From Sitta carolinensis (lineage: Eukaryota > Chordata > Aves > Passeriformes > Sittidae), in contig JAVUNC010000005.1 of NCBI GenBank assembly GCA_032173965.1, positions 43,076,501-43,140,500 on the forward strand: DNA of 64,000 bases. The letters are read 5' to 3'. The notes under the pieces are model-generated. The model was not told where the DNA came from and did not search any database. It saw nothing but the letters and a program-made list of their open reading frames with translations. Below, piece after piece: positions 45,701-59,921 of the stretch; the first letter of the stretch is position 1, and each line of letters starts with the position of its first letter. A program made the position numbers and the translations under genes.

Positions 45701-48700
45701 CTACATCTTGGTTTTTCAGCTTCAGTATTCTTTTGTTAAATATGCTCAGATATTGGCTAACTTTTGTCTGTAAAGCTTCAGAGCTCTAAGTTGGAGAAAC
45801 ATATAAAATGTCCCTGTCTTGATACTGCTTTCATGCCAACTGATTCTTCCTGGTAGGGTTATGAATTATTTGTGCAATCATCATTCCTAGTACTTCTTGT
45901 ACTAAGTAATATGCTGTCTGCTTAAAATTGCAAACCTTCCCATTTATGTACATACAGACAAACACTACTTTTTATGTGTCGTCCTTACCTCGTAGATTCA
46001 TTCGGGGGCAGTTGTCATCATGTCAGCAACATCATCTGGGATACACATATCCAGACAAGCCTAGAGTTCTTCAGACTTCATCGCTGTCTTGCATTACTGC
46101 CTGTGGGTTAATTATCAACTCTTTCCACACATGGCTGGAAAATACCAGAAGTCCAGGAATTGGGGACCTAATAACTTTAATTAATTCATTCATTAATCCT
46201 GGAGCATCAGACTGGGCACAGGGTCCCAAAGCATGCCTGTTCTTGGTGGGAAGAGGGAGGTTGTAAGAGATTCTGTACTTCCAGGCATTAATTACCCTCT
46301 GGTTTGGCACCCGCTAACATTTGTACACCTCTTGGGTATGCACGAATAAACGAAATCCTTTTCTCCTGTTCTCTGCTGTAACTGTAGCTTTTTGCTTTTA
46401 TTATTGCTCACTTCCTGTTGACTCTACAAGCTGTTGCCATGACCCTTTTTATTCCCATAGAGCTATCACTATTTAATTATTCAGACTCCTAATTTAATCT
46501 TGTGCATCAAGAAAAGCATTTATATTATCATGTTAAAAATGAAGAGCCACTCTCTGAATAGGTTTGGTCCTGTGCTATATTGAGTAAAATAATATGGGAG
46601 AAGGGTTTGAAATCCTGTACCCCTTACATAAATGCCCTCTTACATATTAAGAGCCTTCTTTCTCCATATCTGATTCCATTCATGCCTGCGCCACAACTTT
46701 TGAGCCTTTTCCCCATTCTAGATAGATTTTTCATTCTCAGTTTACTATTTTCATGTTCATAACTATTTTACATATCAGTTAACATTATAATACATAGTTG
46801 ATTTAATACTGACATGCAAAACACATTAGTCATACATACCAGAGAAAAGCTTAATGTAATTTTTGTGAATAAAATGAGTGTCATTGTATTGCATCTTTAA
46901 AGACCTAAAAGCAAAGTTATTAATTGGATCTTTTTCTAGGATTGTATATACTGCCTTTGTAAGGCCATTTGGAGTGAGTACCTTATTACTTCATGTGCTT
47001 TCTTACCACCTTCTGAGTCCAATGGTATCACAAGGTTAAGAAAAGGTACTTGGCACATAGAATATATGAAGTATGAAGAGCTGTCTGCTTTGCTTCACCA
47101 TGGGGTACTGCTGTGAGTTATTTACATGCTTATTAGGAAATTACATTGAAATGGGATACTGTGTTTCACTTTTTGGATATAATTTCTTCCTTGTGTGAAA
47201 AATTGTCAATACCAAAATGACCCTCAAGTATCCTTCTATAAAAGTGTTCATCTTTCTTTTTCAGAAGTGACATTCAAGCTTGTTGAAATGATCTTTTATC
47301 TTTTCCAGGATGTTATATATCAGATACAAATTCTAATGTACAGTTACAATTACTGCTTTTTCCTTACATCATTGCAGCTGTGTAGCAATACCTACAATTC
47401 CTGAACACAGATGATGGGCTTACTCCTCATACTGTACTTTGCAGATTTCCTCATCTTGGTTTTAAAGGAAGGGCTATCTCAAGATGGAATCCTAACCCTG
47501 CCCTGCCCTGCCTTTGTCCTTGTATAAATTGCATTACAAACTTAGCAGTGTTTTTTGCCTTGCCTTGGAGCTGTAGGGATGTATAAGGCTTTGATGATTT
47601 TTTCCCACCTGTAGGATCTATTAGGTTATTTGTAATATTCCTTCCTCTATAGCAGACTTGCAGTTGCTCAGAAAACTTTCTTAACCTGTCAGGTCTTAGC
47701 TGTAAAAAGAGAGGTAGATGCTGAGGTTTTTTCAGCATGTCTGTAGTATAACCACTGGAATGAGAGACAGTGAAAGGACAGCCATGCTGGGTCTGTCTTG
47801 CTTAACACACCCATGGTGTCAAGGAACCTATTGTAAACCTTTGCCAGGTGCTTTCATTCAGAATATGCACAGTGCCATGAGATGGAAGCTTGACTGGGGG
47901 AATCCTAACAGTGGGACAGGACCTCTTTCCATTCCATTTTACTGTCCTGTCTCCAGACAGAGAAAAATGGCATCAGAGATGCCTTGTTTGAAACTCCCCT
48001 TTGGCCCTCTCTTCTACATTTTTTTAAACACCTTGACTCTCAAGCTTCTCTTTTATCCCGACAGTCATATGCAGTAATTTTCTTGGTTTCCCCACATCTA
48101 GCCCTCTGGTGCCTCTCCCAGGTAGGAAATCCAGTCAGGATAGTGGTCTAGGAAAGAATAAGTTGAGAGTGAGCATTTAATCCCAGTGTTTTCAGTGACT
48201 GCCTTTTTAGGCATAGGTTTTACTTCTCTGTTCAATTTTTTCATTTGACTGAAGGTAGCTAATAAAAATTCTGTCTTTTAACATCACAGTTGTAACTATT
48301 TTCATGCAAAGTGATAATACAACACATATATGAACAAAATGCATATGCCACATCTGGAACACCAAAATTAATTTCCTCAGATGTAGAGGCAGAGGACAGT
48401 CACTGAAAACAATGTATGATTTAGGGTGAAGATATGGGAAATGTGCTATTACAAAATTTCCCCCAACCATTTCAGATTTATAAAATAAGTATTGGCATCT
48501 GCTGATAAATGCCACAGAGCATGTAGCAATTTGACAGAACTACAACCAAATCTACACTTGTTTTTGCCTACAGGTTATAAGGAAGTGATGAATTTTTGCT
48601 TTGAGTGGGTTACCATACTTTGGTAGCTTGAATTCAGAATGTATATATGTACCTAAGTAGTTTATTTCCCATGGAAAAGGAATATATTTTAGTAACTGAA

Positions 48701-51700
48701 ATTAAGCTATTCATGAGAATTGATGCTTCAGGCAGACAGTGACACTCTTACCTTGTGGTGCACTGAGGCTGGCTGGTGAAACTTTGACCATGGGAAGAAA
48801 ACCAGCTGAATCTGTTGCTATTCCTGGTGTTTTCTAATGGGGAAATCTGTATTAATGAATGAAATTCAGTACTGAGGAAAGGTAAATGGCTTGTCTTTAG
48901 AATTGTTTTACAGCACTTACGTTTTTTCCTCTGAACAAGTTGGGTGTTTTGCTTTAGGAGCACCCTGGTGACCATAGTCTTCTCAGAAAAGTGTCTTGCA
49001 CTTGAACAAGCAGTACATAGCAGCTGGATCTTTTTCCTGGTACAGAAAGTGTGTGTCTGTTACATTTATACTATAAAAAAACACCAGAATTTAATTTCAG
49101 GGTACTTTTTTTCATGACTAAATTCCAGAGGAAAAGCTGAAATTTTCCTGTTGTCTGCAGCTGTTTTGTACAGTTTCAATTAATCTTCCAAGCTCAATAA
49201 TTTGTGTAGTTTCATTACAAAGTCTTGAAATGGAACTTTAAAGGATCTTTCTTGTTTGGAGATAGAGCCAGTCATAACTCTTCTGCAAGCTGAAGATTTA
49301 AGTTTTGGTTGTTTTCATTGTTGGGTTTCTTTCTGAGCACAAATGAATTATTTCAAAGAAAGATTAAGGAAAAGGTGCTCTTGAATACAAAGTCCTGTCC
49401 ATTGTGTTTTCTCATCAAGTGTCTTAGTTGTTCTTATTTTCTTTTGGACCATGAAAAATATGAACCACATGTAAAAGATACCTTTTTAACAAAGTTTTTT
49501 GGTAAACAAACACATTTCTGTGAATTAGGCAAGGCTGTCTTTTTGTTGCTCCTTTGTTTTTCCACTATGTGTTTTTCTGCTTTTGTACTTACTGTGGTGG
49601 AAAAGGTAAATTGTTATCTGCAAAGGGAAATAGTGAAGGACCTTAGGATGGTGACATGAAACATCTTTTAATTTGCTAATAATTTATTTAAATTGTTATA
49701 AAGAATCTTGCCTATGGAGTAGAAGTCACTGCAGCATCTGCTGGCTTTTGTTATATAATCTTAAGATGAAGGTGCTTGTTTTCAGGTCTCCTCTGTGGCC
49801 TGCCCTATTGAATATGTTGGGGAAATCTGAACTTTAGACCAGTTAGTGTTAGGTAAAAGAGTAGAAATATCTCACATTCCCATCAGGCACTGGGACGAGA
49901 GAAACAGCTCTTGTTTAGAGGAACATAGCTGTCAGGCATCTTAAAGGCTAGCAATGATATATTTTTTTATCAAGTACATAAATAGAAAACTTGAAAGCTT
50001 TGATTTTGTGTAAGCACTTTTCTGTTAGGCTTTGAAGCTTTTACAGTAGTTAGTGTTTGAAACTCACAAATGAAAATTCAGCTGACTGCTATAATACTGA
50101 AGATCCTTAGGTATCAGGGGCCCTGAAGCATGATATTTCAGAGGATGCGCTTTCCAAAGATTTAAATTTTTTCTTTCAAAGCACCTCTTGCTGCTGGAGG
50201 TGAGTTTTAACACCAGGGTGAACCCAGGTATTCATAACTTAACCACGGAATCTTTGTTAACTACAGCACAGGTTTTTAAAGCTTTCAGAAGATTGTAATC
50301 AACACCTTTTATTGCATCTGGAAAAGAGGAAACTAGTGTAACATACACATTGTCATTCAGCTTAGCTCCTGGTTTCAGTAGCTGCTTAAACCTCCACTTT
50401 CTTTACTCAACCTGTTTTGATTTGTCTCTATGATATTGCAAATAATCTAAAGTTTTTGTCTTTCCCCCTTCCTCTGGCACCTAGAGAAGATTTGCAGCTG
50501 GTAATGTCTGGTGTGTTGTCATGTTCTGTCTTGAATTGGCTACTAGGAAGACAGTGCATAATTGACTTTTTAGGAGTAATTGCTTTTTTAAAGGGTTTCA
50601 GTTTGCTCTGTCCACAAACATCATTGCTGCTTTATGCTATTTTTTCAGAATTTCTGATCCAACTGATTTATGACACCTAAACTTTCCAAACTAATCTGTA
50701 GTTTACATGGATCTTAATCTTTGTCCAGGACACAATGACTACCCATAAAATTGTTCGAAAAAGGAATTTCAGCTTTTAAGTCAAAAGCAAAAAATGAAGT
50801 AAAAAAAGTTCATTGTTTGCTCTGTACCCATGGGTGGCTGAGATGGGTTGCAGTCACACATGCCATCTTATTGTTCTCCTCCTAAAAAAGTTACCAAAGA
50901 AAATGGGGTTTAAATAATTGTTTACATGACAGTTGTGCCTGCAGAGGAGAGATTCAAATGGGGAACTCTGGTCTCGATCTGGACCATGACTAAATTTTGT
51001 CTGGGTGCCAAACCAGGATCCCAAAGATCTGCTCTCTCCTGAGGCCATGCATAAGACCAGTTGTCTTTCTGCTTGGCATGTCCTGGAGGGGTACTTGGAG
51101 CATGCCAAGCACAGCTGCAGGCATGGCATGGGGAGAAATTCATGGGTTTAGTTTCTAACTCTTGAGGGTTAACATTTTCAGTTCTTCTCTGCCTTTCCTC
51201 TTCGTGGAGAATGTAGGGCTTTTTCTTCATGAAAACCAAGGGCAGCATGTTTGACAAAATGATGCCAGGAGCTGGTCATTTAGGCAGAACGACCAGAAGT
51301 ATTGTTCCTGTGGAGAAAGAGCTGTTGGTGCTGTGTCATTAGCAAAGGTGAGAGTAGGATGTGGACAACACATTCTGGAGCCTGTTCCCTCTTCATGCTG
51401 CAGTCTTGCTGTCCCAATTGGCTTGTTCCATTCATTGCTTCCTTGACATGCAGATCTCCATTTGTTTGTGGTAAATGAGCAGGACTTGTTGAACGCTCTG
51501 GTAGGTCTGTGAATTCCTACTTCTTGGCTCTCTCACCCAGGCTTGACTGTGCCTTTTACATCCTGTCTTGCAGGTCACAAGCCTTGTCCTGACTTGCTGT
51601 TGTTGAGCTGTCTCTGAACCCCCGTGTGGTCTCATCTACATTTTGGCTTATCTTTTGGCTTGATCCAGTGTATTTACCCAAACGCCATACATCTCACACT

Positions 51701-52496
51701 TCCAAAGACTGATTCTGTCAGTCTGAGGGCAGTAAACTCAGTTCTCCTTTAAGACTGATAAATTTCCTGCCCTTCTAATGACTTTATATGGTCTCTGCAA
51801 AGACTTCCTCCTCAAGCATCAAAAAACTACTCTATGAGAATTTTGCTTACATTTTCAGTAAATGGCATTTTCAGGCCACTCCCAGATGTGCCATTCATCC
51901 AAATACCAAGCTGGCTAGTTTAAAGCTTCTTGAGAAGCATGAAAGAATCCTTGGATTACTGAGTTTTGAATAAAACTTCACTCATTAAAAATTCCTTCCC
52001 TGCCTTCTTAGGGTTAACAGTTGCATTTTAATTGTGGCTCTTAAGAAACCTTGTTTTGGTATTTAAAACAAAAAAGAAAACAGTAAGAAAAATCACTTTG
52101 CTTGTTGGTGCCCCCTTGGTATGAGTTTGAAACTGTGTTAGTGCAGGACATAACCCAGCAGAGCATTAACTGGGTGGGAGGTTGTTTCCTTTAATCATTT
52201 ACATTTGCTGCCTTTTCACTCTCACTATATATCCCCTCTTTAATGGACTTTAAAGATCATTCTGTGTAGCATGCCAAGGTGTTGAAACAACTCCCTCGGC
52301 CTATTTCACCAGTGACTCCTGTGTATTTCTAACCTATATTTATAGCTCTGATTTTCTGTATCCTGTCGATGTCTGACTGGGGCATGGATCTGAGCCCTGC
52401 TGTCTCCATTCATTTCTGTCATCCTTCAAGTACTGTGCAGCTCCTTTCACTTCTAACCTTACTGAATCATCATGGAGAGCTGTATTCTGTGTCTGT

Positions 52497-52535
52497 GTGA
52501 ATGTGTGTATATATACATGTGTGTGTGTGTATCTG
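52497..52535. repeat. TG/TA microsatellite
   Basis: Compound imperfect tract: GTGTGAATGTGTGTATATAT, then ACATGTGTGTGTGTGTATC. Confidence 0.75.
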
Positions 52536-52934
52536 TACAAACCCATGTACATAGAGAGTGTATGTTCTGTAAGCAATGAAGTGGTTACTGCTGGCCACAG
52601 TGTGCCTGCATTTGTCTTGAACTGGTGTGCACATAATGCCCAGGGCTTTTAAACCACCCGCTTTTCTCTGGGGATTATCAGCAGTCCCATTTTAGGTGAG
52701 TGCTCTGATTCATCCTGAATGCATTTATTTGTCTGTTGATAGCCTGATCACAATGCTCCTGTATTGAAATAGTTTTCTCTTTACACCAAACTGTTAATTT
52801 TGTCAGTGTTTGGAGGTTTTTTTTGTTTGTTTGGGGCTTGTTAGTTTTGTTTTTTTTTTTCTTTGGTGGTTTTGGGGTTTTTTGGAGGGGAGAGGGTTTG
52901 TGCTGCAATCCACTGAATGGTGCCTAAACCATTT

Positions 52935-53085
52935 GGGAATTTTATTCCCAGTTCTAACACTGATTTAAAGCATCGCCTTGGGCAAGTGACTGCTGGTCTG
53001 CTTTTCCTTACATTCACTGGAGGCAATAATATTCATTTATGCATCTCCTGGAGCTGCTTAGCTGTGGTATGAATGCACAGGATGG
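52935..53085 (+). mobile_element. MIR-type SINE, degraded
   Basis: CCCAGTTCTAACACTGATTT, then CGCCTTGGGCAAGTGACT, then TCTGCTTTTCCTTA and GGCAATAATA follow the order of the MIR core and tail (TCTGCCACTGATTT, CCTTGGGCAAGTCACT, CTCAGTTTCCTCA, GGATAATAATA). The 3' end then degrades. The matched blocks with collinear spacing make this more convincing than a single motif. Confidence 0.6.
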
Positions 53086-53251
53086 GATGGACCCACAAGG
53101 ACCTGTGGTTGCTAGCTAGAGGGGGTATCATGGAGTACTTCTTAATCATTTTCCATATATTTTTATTGTCCCCATCCCAGACCAGATGGATTTGAAATTT
53201 ATTTGAAATTTATAGTTCTGAGAAACTGGATTCCTTTGCTTATATTGTGTG

Positions 53252-53255
<4 letters not shown>

Positions 53256-53285
<30 letters not shown>
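53256..53285. repeat. Poly-T run (30 T)
   Basis: Uninterrupted T homopolymer followed by AAAG. Length is probably variable and may be misread. A GAGAGAAAGA-rich tract lies about 110 bases later (about 53389-53408). Confidence 0.85.
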
Positions 53286-53289
<4 letters not shown>

Positions 53290-54778
53290 TCAAATTTAAT
53301 AAAGGATTCAATCAGCTGGTATGTGCACTTAGGAAAGTGACAGAAGGCAGAGGCTTCCAGGGGTGCCAGGCAGATCAGCTGGCTTTAGGAGAGAGAAAGA
53401 GAGAAAGAACGAGACAGCTGTAAAAATAAAGATATCTTAGCAGTTAACATACAACTACCATCATAGACAAACTGAATAGTCTGCTCTCTTTCTTCATCAT
53501 GCTAGAATGTGATGGTGTTGACACTTCTTTTCTTCAACAGAGGGTTAATGCTTTATGACAGGTGACAGGTTTAATGACATCTGTTTTCCTCAGATTAAAA
53601 AAAAAAAAATAAAAATCCACCTGCTTCTCCTTTAATTTGGGGCCTGCAAAGGGTTAAGGACTTTGAATGCAGGCATATATGGTGCTGTATTGATATTATG
53701 TACTTTGTAATGGAAAACAGAACTTTCCAGGTCAAATATCAATAACATTCTATAAGCCTTTCTAGGAAAATATAATTAAAACCATTCAAAGCTGTTTCCC
53801 ATAACTGAATTTACTGTGTTTTATTGATTTCAGTCCCACATCTACATTGGGATGTTATTATTGACTTTTAGAGCTCTGCCTATTTTAAAAATAAAGAAAA
53901 CACAAAATCAGGTGGTGGTATTCCTTTTATTAGAAATCTTGTCCTCCGTTCTCCCTAAAGCAGGGATCATATTGAATTGTTTGAACAAGAAAATTGTGGG
54001 GTAGGCCTTCAGCTGGTTTAAATTGTCATAGTCCCACTGAAAGCAGCTAAACAAGTGGACCATCAGCTGAAAATCTGTCCACATTCTGCATTTAAGCCAT
54101 TTATTCCTTTGCACCCAAGGCTATCAGTTACAGCACTATCTCTGGCTTTTTTGTCAAGCTTTATTGACTTGTTTTCACATTCTATACTGTGAGTAAGATT
54201 TAGAGTAGGAAGCCATTAAATTACTTAAATATTTCAGACAGAATGAATTTGCTTTTCTAATTCTGTCACTCCCTGTCCTCAAAGAAAATATTTTGTCATA
54301 TCATCCACATTTAAATCAGGAGTATATTCCTCCAAGCATATTATTTTCAAAATAAATATATTTTGTGTATTTGGTAAGTTGTTAAAACCTATTTGTTAGC
54401 ACAGCCTCTTTATAAAAAGAAACACATAATGGTTTAAAAATTTTAATGTTTATATAAAACAGCTGATACCGTACCATATTCACTAATCATGTTTATTTTG
54501 AAGACTTTTACCAAATATTTAGTATGTCTGTGTTTTTTGCATAAATCTGTCAGTGGAATAAGTTTTAGCTATAAATGTTAAAAATATGGAACTGTTTCTG
54601 CAAATATTACAGAAGCCTAAGAAAAAATCCTTTTTGAGAATAGCTTTATTGTTGTTGGTTGTGGGTAGCTTGGCAGTTAGATTAATCACACAATATCTGA
54701 TCAATATTTAAGATTTTTTAAGAAATCAGATGTATGCAGATATCTAAAATAGATGTGTATACAAGCCTACCCACATCC

Positions 54779-54802
54779 ATATCTATATCTATATCTATAT
54801 AA
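54779..54802. repeat. (ATATCT)n hexamer microsatellite
   Basis: About four tandem ATATCT units. Confidence 0.85.
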
Positions 54803-57800
54803 AGAAGAAGTGTGTGTAGAACCTTACAAAGAGTTTAAAATGTTTTATTTCCATAAAGTTCAATATGCTTGTGTAATACTGGTCTGATTTTCCTGAAATC
54901 CAAAGCTCCCAGAAGTTTATAGGGATTGCATTCTAGAAGAGAGGGAAGAATTCAGACAGTTTCCTTTCTATTTGAATTGCGACTCAAGTAGATTACCTAG
55001 ATTTAACATTAACTTCCTTTCAAAAGATTCAGACATGGATATTTATTGGTTGTGACAACCCGGAATATTTTTAGTCCATTAATGGCTTTTTCTAATGCAG
55101 TTGGGACTTAGTTGTTATAATAAGGAGCACCCCTCATGTCCCAAGGCAGACAGTGGCAGCATTTAGAAATATCTGATGGTCAGTGGTAAGTGTATTCTGA
55201 AGGAGATGAGGTAAAAGAAAATAAGTCTGAAAGTGTTAAGAGTGAACAGGCATACTGTGTATCGAAGAACAGAAATTAATTTTTTTTTTTCTCCTTCAGC
55301 AAGGACTTAGTTACTTTATTATAACAATACATACATGTGCATTTGGGAGACAGAAAGACTTCTGTATGAACCATAATTATTCCTTCTGCTCTCAGAATTA
55401 CTGTAATTCTGTCCCTGAGTTTTAAAATTACATTCAAAAGATAATATGAGCTATTGTCCTTGTTGCTGTTTGAGCTGAATACTCAACTAGGAATTCATTT
55501 TGGTGAATAGTATCTTAATTTATTTTTCAGGTCATTTTAAGTCACCAGCAAATTGCAGGCAAGTCTGAGCCATAATTTTTGTATTTAATTTTTTGAAAAG
55601 GATCTCAGTATTTCAGCTGGAAACACAGAAACTTTTACACTTGAAGTATTTGTTTAATATTGTAATAACTATATGTTTGGTCGTCTATATTTTCTGCTCA
55701 TGATATTAGAAACTACATTAGTATGTAAGAGGAACCAGAATAAATAATTAAAAAATCTGTAGAGTTCTTGTGTCATTTTCATTAGTTAGTCCATGTCATT
55801 TATATTTTCTTCCTAGTTTAAAAATGGCTTGGCAGTTTGATTTTAGATTGATGTATGTGTGTTTTTAAAAAAGGTGGTGATGGTAAAGTATTTGTCAAGA
55901 GAAATGTATAAGATATTGGTGGACTGCCCTATTGTTCTCTTACCTTTAAACAAAACTGCTTATAAATACTTCAGAACAGACTGGACAGTGGCTATAGATT
56001 TTCAGTTACACAACTCCCTCTTTTTCAAATCTGATAGTGCTGTGCTGTCCTGTGCCATCTCAAGAAGGATTATGATATCATTTAATGCTCTTCATTAAAT
56101 GTTCACTGTTTTAGCATACAGGTGGCATCAGGAAGATGAAACCAAACAGATGCATATTATTGTGAGACGATAGGCAAAACAATCTGATCCTGAACCTGCA
56201 TCACTTGTTTTCACTGCAGCTTCCCTTTGTCCCCCATTTTTCACACAGCCCATGAATACTTAGAAAAAGACATCATTAAATCAAATTTTTACACACACAT
56301 ATAAATTTGGCAGAGTCAATTACTTGCCTAGGCCTGCTACTTTTATATTTTTAACTCTGATCATACTTGCCATGGGAGAAGCATCACTGCAATATGCAGA
56401 GAAATTGTAATTCTAGTAACATATGCAGTAGTATATTTTTCCCAGCTTAAATTGATTATTCTCTTTTTCTTTAGAATTATTGTGAAATGCTATGATTTTA
56501 TTATCAGGCCTCTTGAGGTAGTTAGAATATTGTATAATACTTTTATGAGTTCAGAAACCAGACTTTACTGTATAAGAGTGGTTAACGCGTATGGATACAC
56601 CTCCAAAGTTTCCAGTAACAATTACATTCCAAGAAAGGTGCTAAATATATTGCTACCAAGAATCTCCTGGATTTTTCCTCCCTCAATCTTTGATGTCATT
56701 TGGGAAAGCCAAGAATTTTCACTTCACCTACTTAAAACTTTTAAACATGAAATAAAAATTCGCTTTACATTTTTATCCTCTCCAGGAAGTCTGATCCTGT
56801 AGCTATCACCTGGCAAAAATTCCCACTGTATTAAATGCCAGTCTTGCTTGTCAGAACTGCAGGCATAGTGCTGCAGTTGTAGTCAGCCGTTTGTGGTGAA
56901 ATTATTCCGAGTCCACACAAGGCTGCTGATGTTGTTACTCTAGCTGAAAACTTCACTACAAAGGCACAAACCCTTGAAAATAAAATTTGCAAGATCAGTT
57001 ATTCACATTTTATAATTCAGAGATGTAAATTGGTTGCGAGTGTTAGGATTACTGTTTGTTTTTATTTAGAGATGTGTTAACCTTTTAAGGTTGGGGATTT
57101 TTTCTTGAAACAAGTTCTTAATGTCATTTTTTTATATGCCCAAAGCAAAAGCTGTAAATAGATTTAAAATCGTAACATACTTCTTTAGATCAGCATTATA
57201 CATACTACACGGTTTCTATCCACATTACTTTACAAAGTGAGAGCAGATGATAATTGGGGTAGTTTGCAGGCAATAACAACCTGTATTTTCTCACAGGAGC
57301 CTTACTAACGGTGTGACATAAGGAAGGTAAAAGCAAATTGAATTAGAAAAACAGCAAACATTGTGTTTTATAACCCAAAATAAAATTCTTCAGCAGCAAC
57401 TAGTCCTGTAATGTAATCCAATCTGTTTTAATACTGAGATTTTTCCAAGAAAGCAGGAAACAGTAAAGGGTAAGGCTTTCAAACCTCTGCTGTTTCGTTT
57501 ACAGATCCCTTGTGTTAATTTAATGCTTCTAGGGAACTGGGGCTCTTTCTTTTTTCTCAGAATCCCTTCTCTAGGAAATACTGAGTGGTGTGGTGCTGAG
57601 AAACAGTCATGGTTTACAACAGATAAGCCAAAGGACCTGGCTTCAAATTCCACACTTCTCTGAGAAAACAAAACACTCCAATGCGTGCTTCTCTCTAAAA
57701 CGGATGATTTCTTGCTAACAGGCTACAGAAAATTTGCCTTAGAAGGACCTTAGCAGACAACTTCCTGGGCCTTGACATTTTTCCCCTTCTCCTATCCCTC

Positions 57801-59921
57801 CAGTGCATGCACCAGCATTTAGCAGTTCTGTGCAGCCAGGCTTTTTAAGCATAAAAGATAAATATTTACAGCTATTACTTTTGCAGCATTACCCTGAAAG
57901 TTTTACTGGCACAAAATTCACAGTCCTGCTGGTGTGACTCTGCCAACTGCTACCCCAGCAGATGCAACATTCCCTTCCCATACCCTGCCAGTGTGTTTTC
58001 CCCATGCTTAAAACACCCCCTCTCTTGCCCCAAACCATAGATACCCACCTGGATAACTGGATTTTGCAGCTAATACTGATTTTCTCTGGAAAAACCAGAA
58101 TGAGTTGCTTGCAAAAACCCAGGCTGGCTGATGTAAGCCGTGTGCGTTAGCAGCCCAGCTGCTGCAGCTTTCCGAGATGCCTGGGCAATGCATGTTTTGG
58201 CTTGTCGCCGTTTCTTTTCCTTATTTTGCTAGCTCAAAAGAAGGGCTTGCAGTGTGATTTCTGAAATTACAACAACCCTGGCTTCTGGGGTTTTGTTCTC
58301 AGTGAGGGTTTGGGGTGTGAGTTAGGGGGCTGAATGAGGCTGTGGGGTGCCCCATGGAGGGTGTCAGTAAGCAGCCCCCACTGCCAGGCCCACATGTGCT
58401 TGGGGAAGAGCAGCTGCCACGGGCAAGCAGGAGGAGACATCTGGAAAGGGATCATCACTAGGGACATGTCTGTGGGACCACTCCTGGTCCTTGGAAGGGC
58501 AGGAAGAACAAGATGTGGGGAGAAGGAATAAGGGAGGTACAGCAGAAAAGAGTAACTGCCTGACCCCAGCTGCCTATGCTGCCTGTCCTCCAGCAGACTG
58601 AGGATGTCAGAAAACAAGGGAAATTGAGGCTAAGAAGGGGGAGAAGTCAATCTCCTCCTCCTTCCACCCCCCACCAATACCAATCTCTGAATCAGTAAAT
58701 AGAATTTTGTGTAAGTTGGCAGTAAAGTGAACTATGTAAAATTCCTAGAGTTGGGACTGTTTTACTTGCAAGAGGAAGAGAAAAGCAAAGATTAACAGCA
58801 TGCTTTATAACCAGCAGGCTCTTCTGTCTTTTTGCCTGTAGTTCGCCTGGCATGGCATGAGATTCTCAGGAATTTTGTTCTTATGGTACAGAACACCATG
58901 ATAGACTAATACTTTTCCTATGGTCATTATTTTTTTCATTACTATGTGAAGACAGGGAGAATATTCAAGGCTGAGCTGTATCCACTCCCAGGCCCAGGGT
59001 AGGCAAAACCTCAGATTCATGTGGTGGGAGCAGACATTTGGCCAAAGGGAACATTGGCCTTTATCGTAGGTTCTTGGTCCCAGTCCCACTGCTGGTGCCA
59101 TACAGCTTAGGAAAGAAGGTTTAGCAAGCAGTTGTACGTGTGCCATCAAGAATCCTGTTGGAAGCCAGGGCAGGTGAAGCTCAGCTGAAGTCATGTTCAT
59201 GTTTTAGGCTTATGGCTGTGAAATTAACTGGTAGTTCATGGTATTAGCCCCAGAGCAGGATGTTGTGGCACTCCAGAGTTTTCCTGAGATCAAGGAAATA
59301 TTTCGAGAATCTTCATCAGGTTACTCCCATATAAACAGAGGGAGAGAAGTCTCAATGCTGCTGTAGATAAAACACTGCTATGATTTTCTTCCTAAAACTT
59401 TCCTGAGTTTTGATAGAGGAGGGAGAGCTCTGCTCTGCATCCGTTTCATCAGCAGGTTCAGTTTATGCTTGCAATGCTCATTATATGAGCTAATATTGAG
59501 GAAGACCAGAAGAGAAAAAACCCGAAGGAAATTCCAGTCCTAGAGGGTATAACACAATGAAACCAGTACTGATGCAATTTGTAGCAGTTTTAGAGCTTAA
59601 ATTTTCCTATGGCAAAAGAACTTGAATCCTGCAAAGAATTCTTGATAACGTAAAAATATCACCCCTACCAATTATGGAAACAAACTTTGAAAAACAAATT
59701 AGCTAGTAAAAAATTTGTAAAATAAACTTCCTCTTCTGCCTCTGCTATTTTCACATTTTTACTTTGTTTTGTCATTTTGTTGTGTAAACCCCTCGGGGCT
59801 GGCAGTGTTTTATGAAGTATCACTGATTTCTACTAAGCCATGTGTTGACTCTTTGAAAAAGCATATTGAGTGTCTATTTTTTTGTGTGTGTGAACAGATT
59901 TTGAGAAAATACAAACATAAA

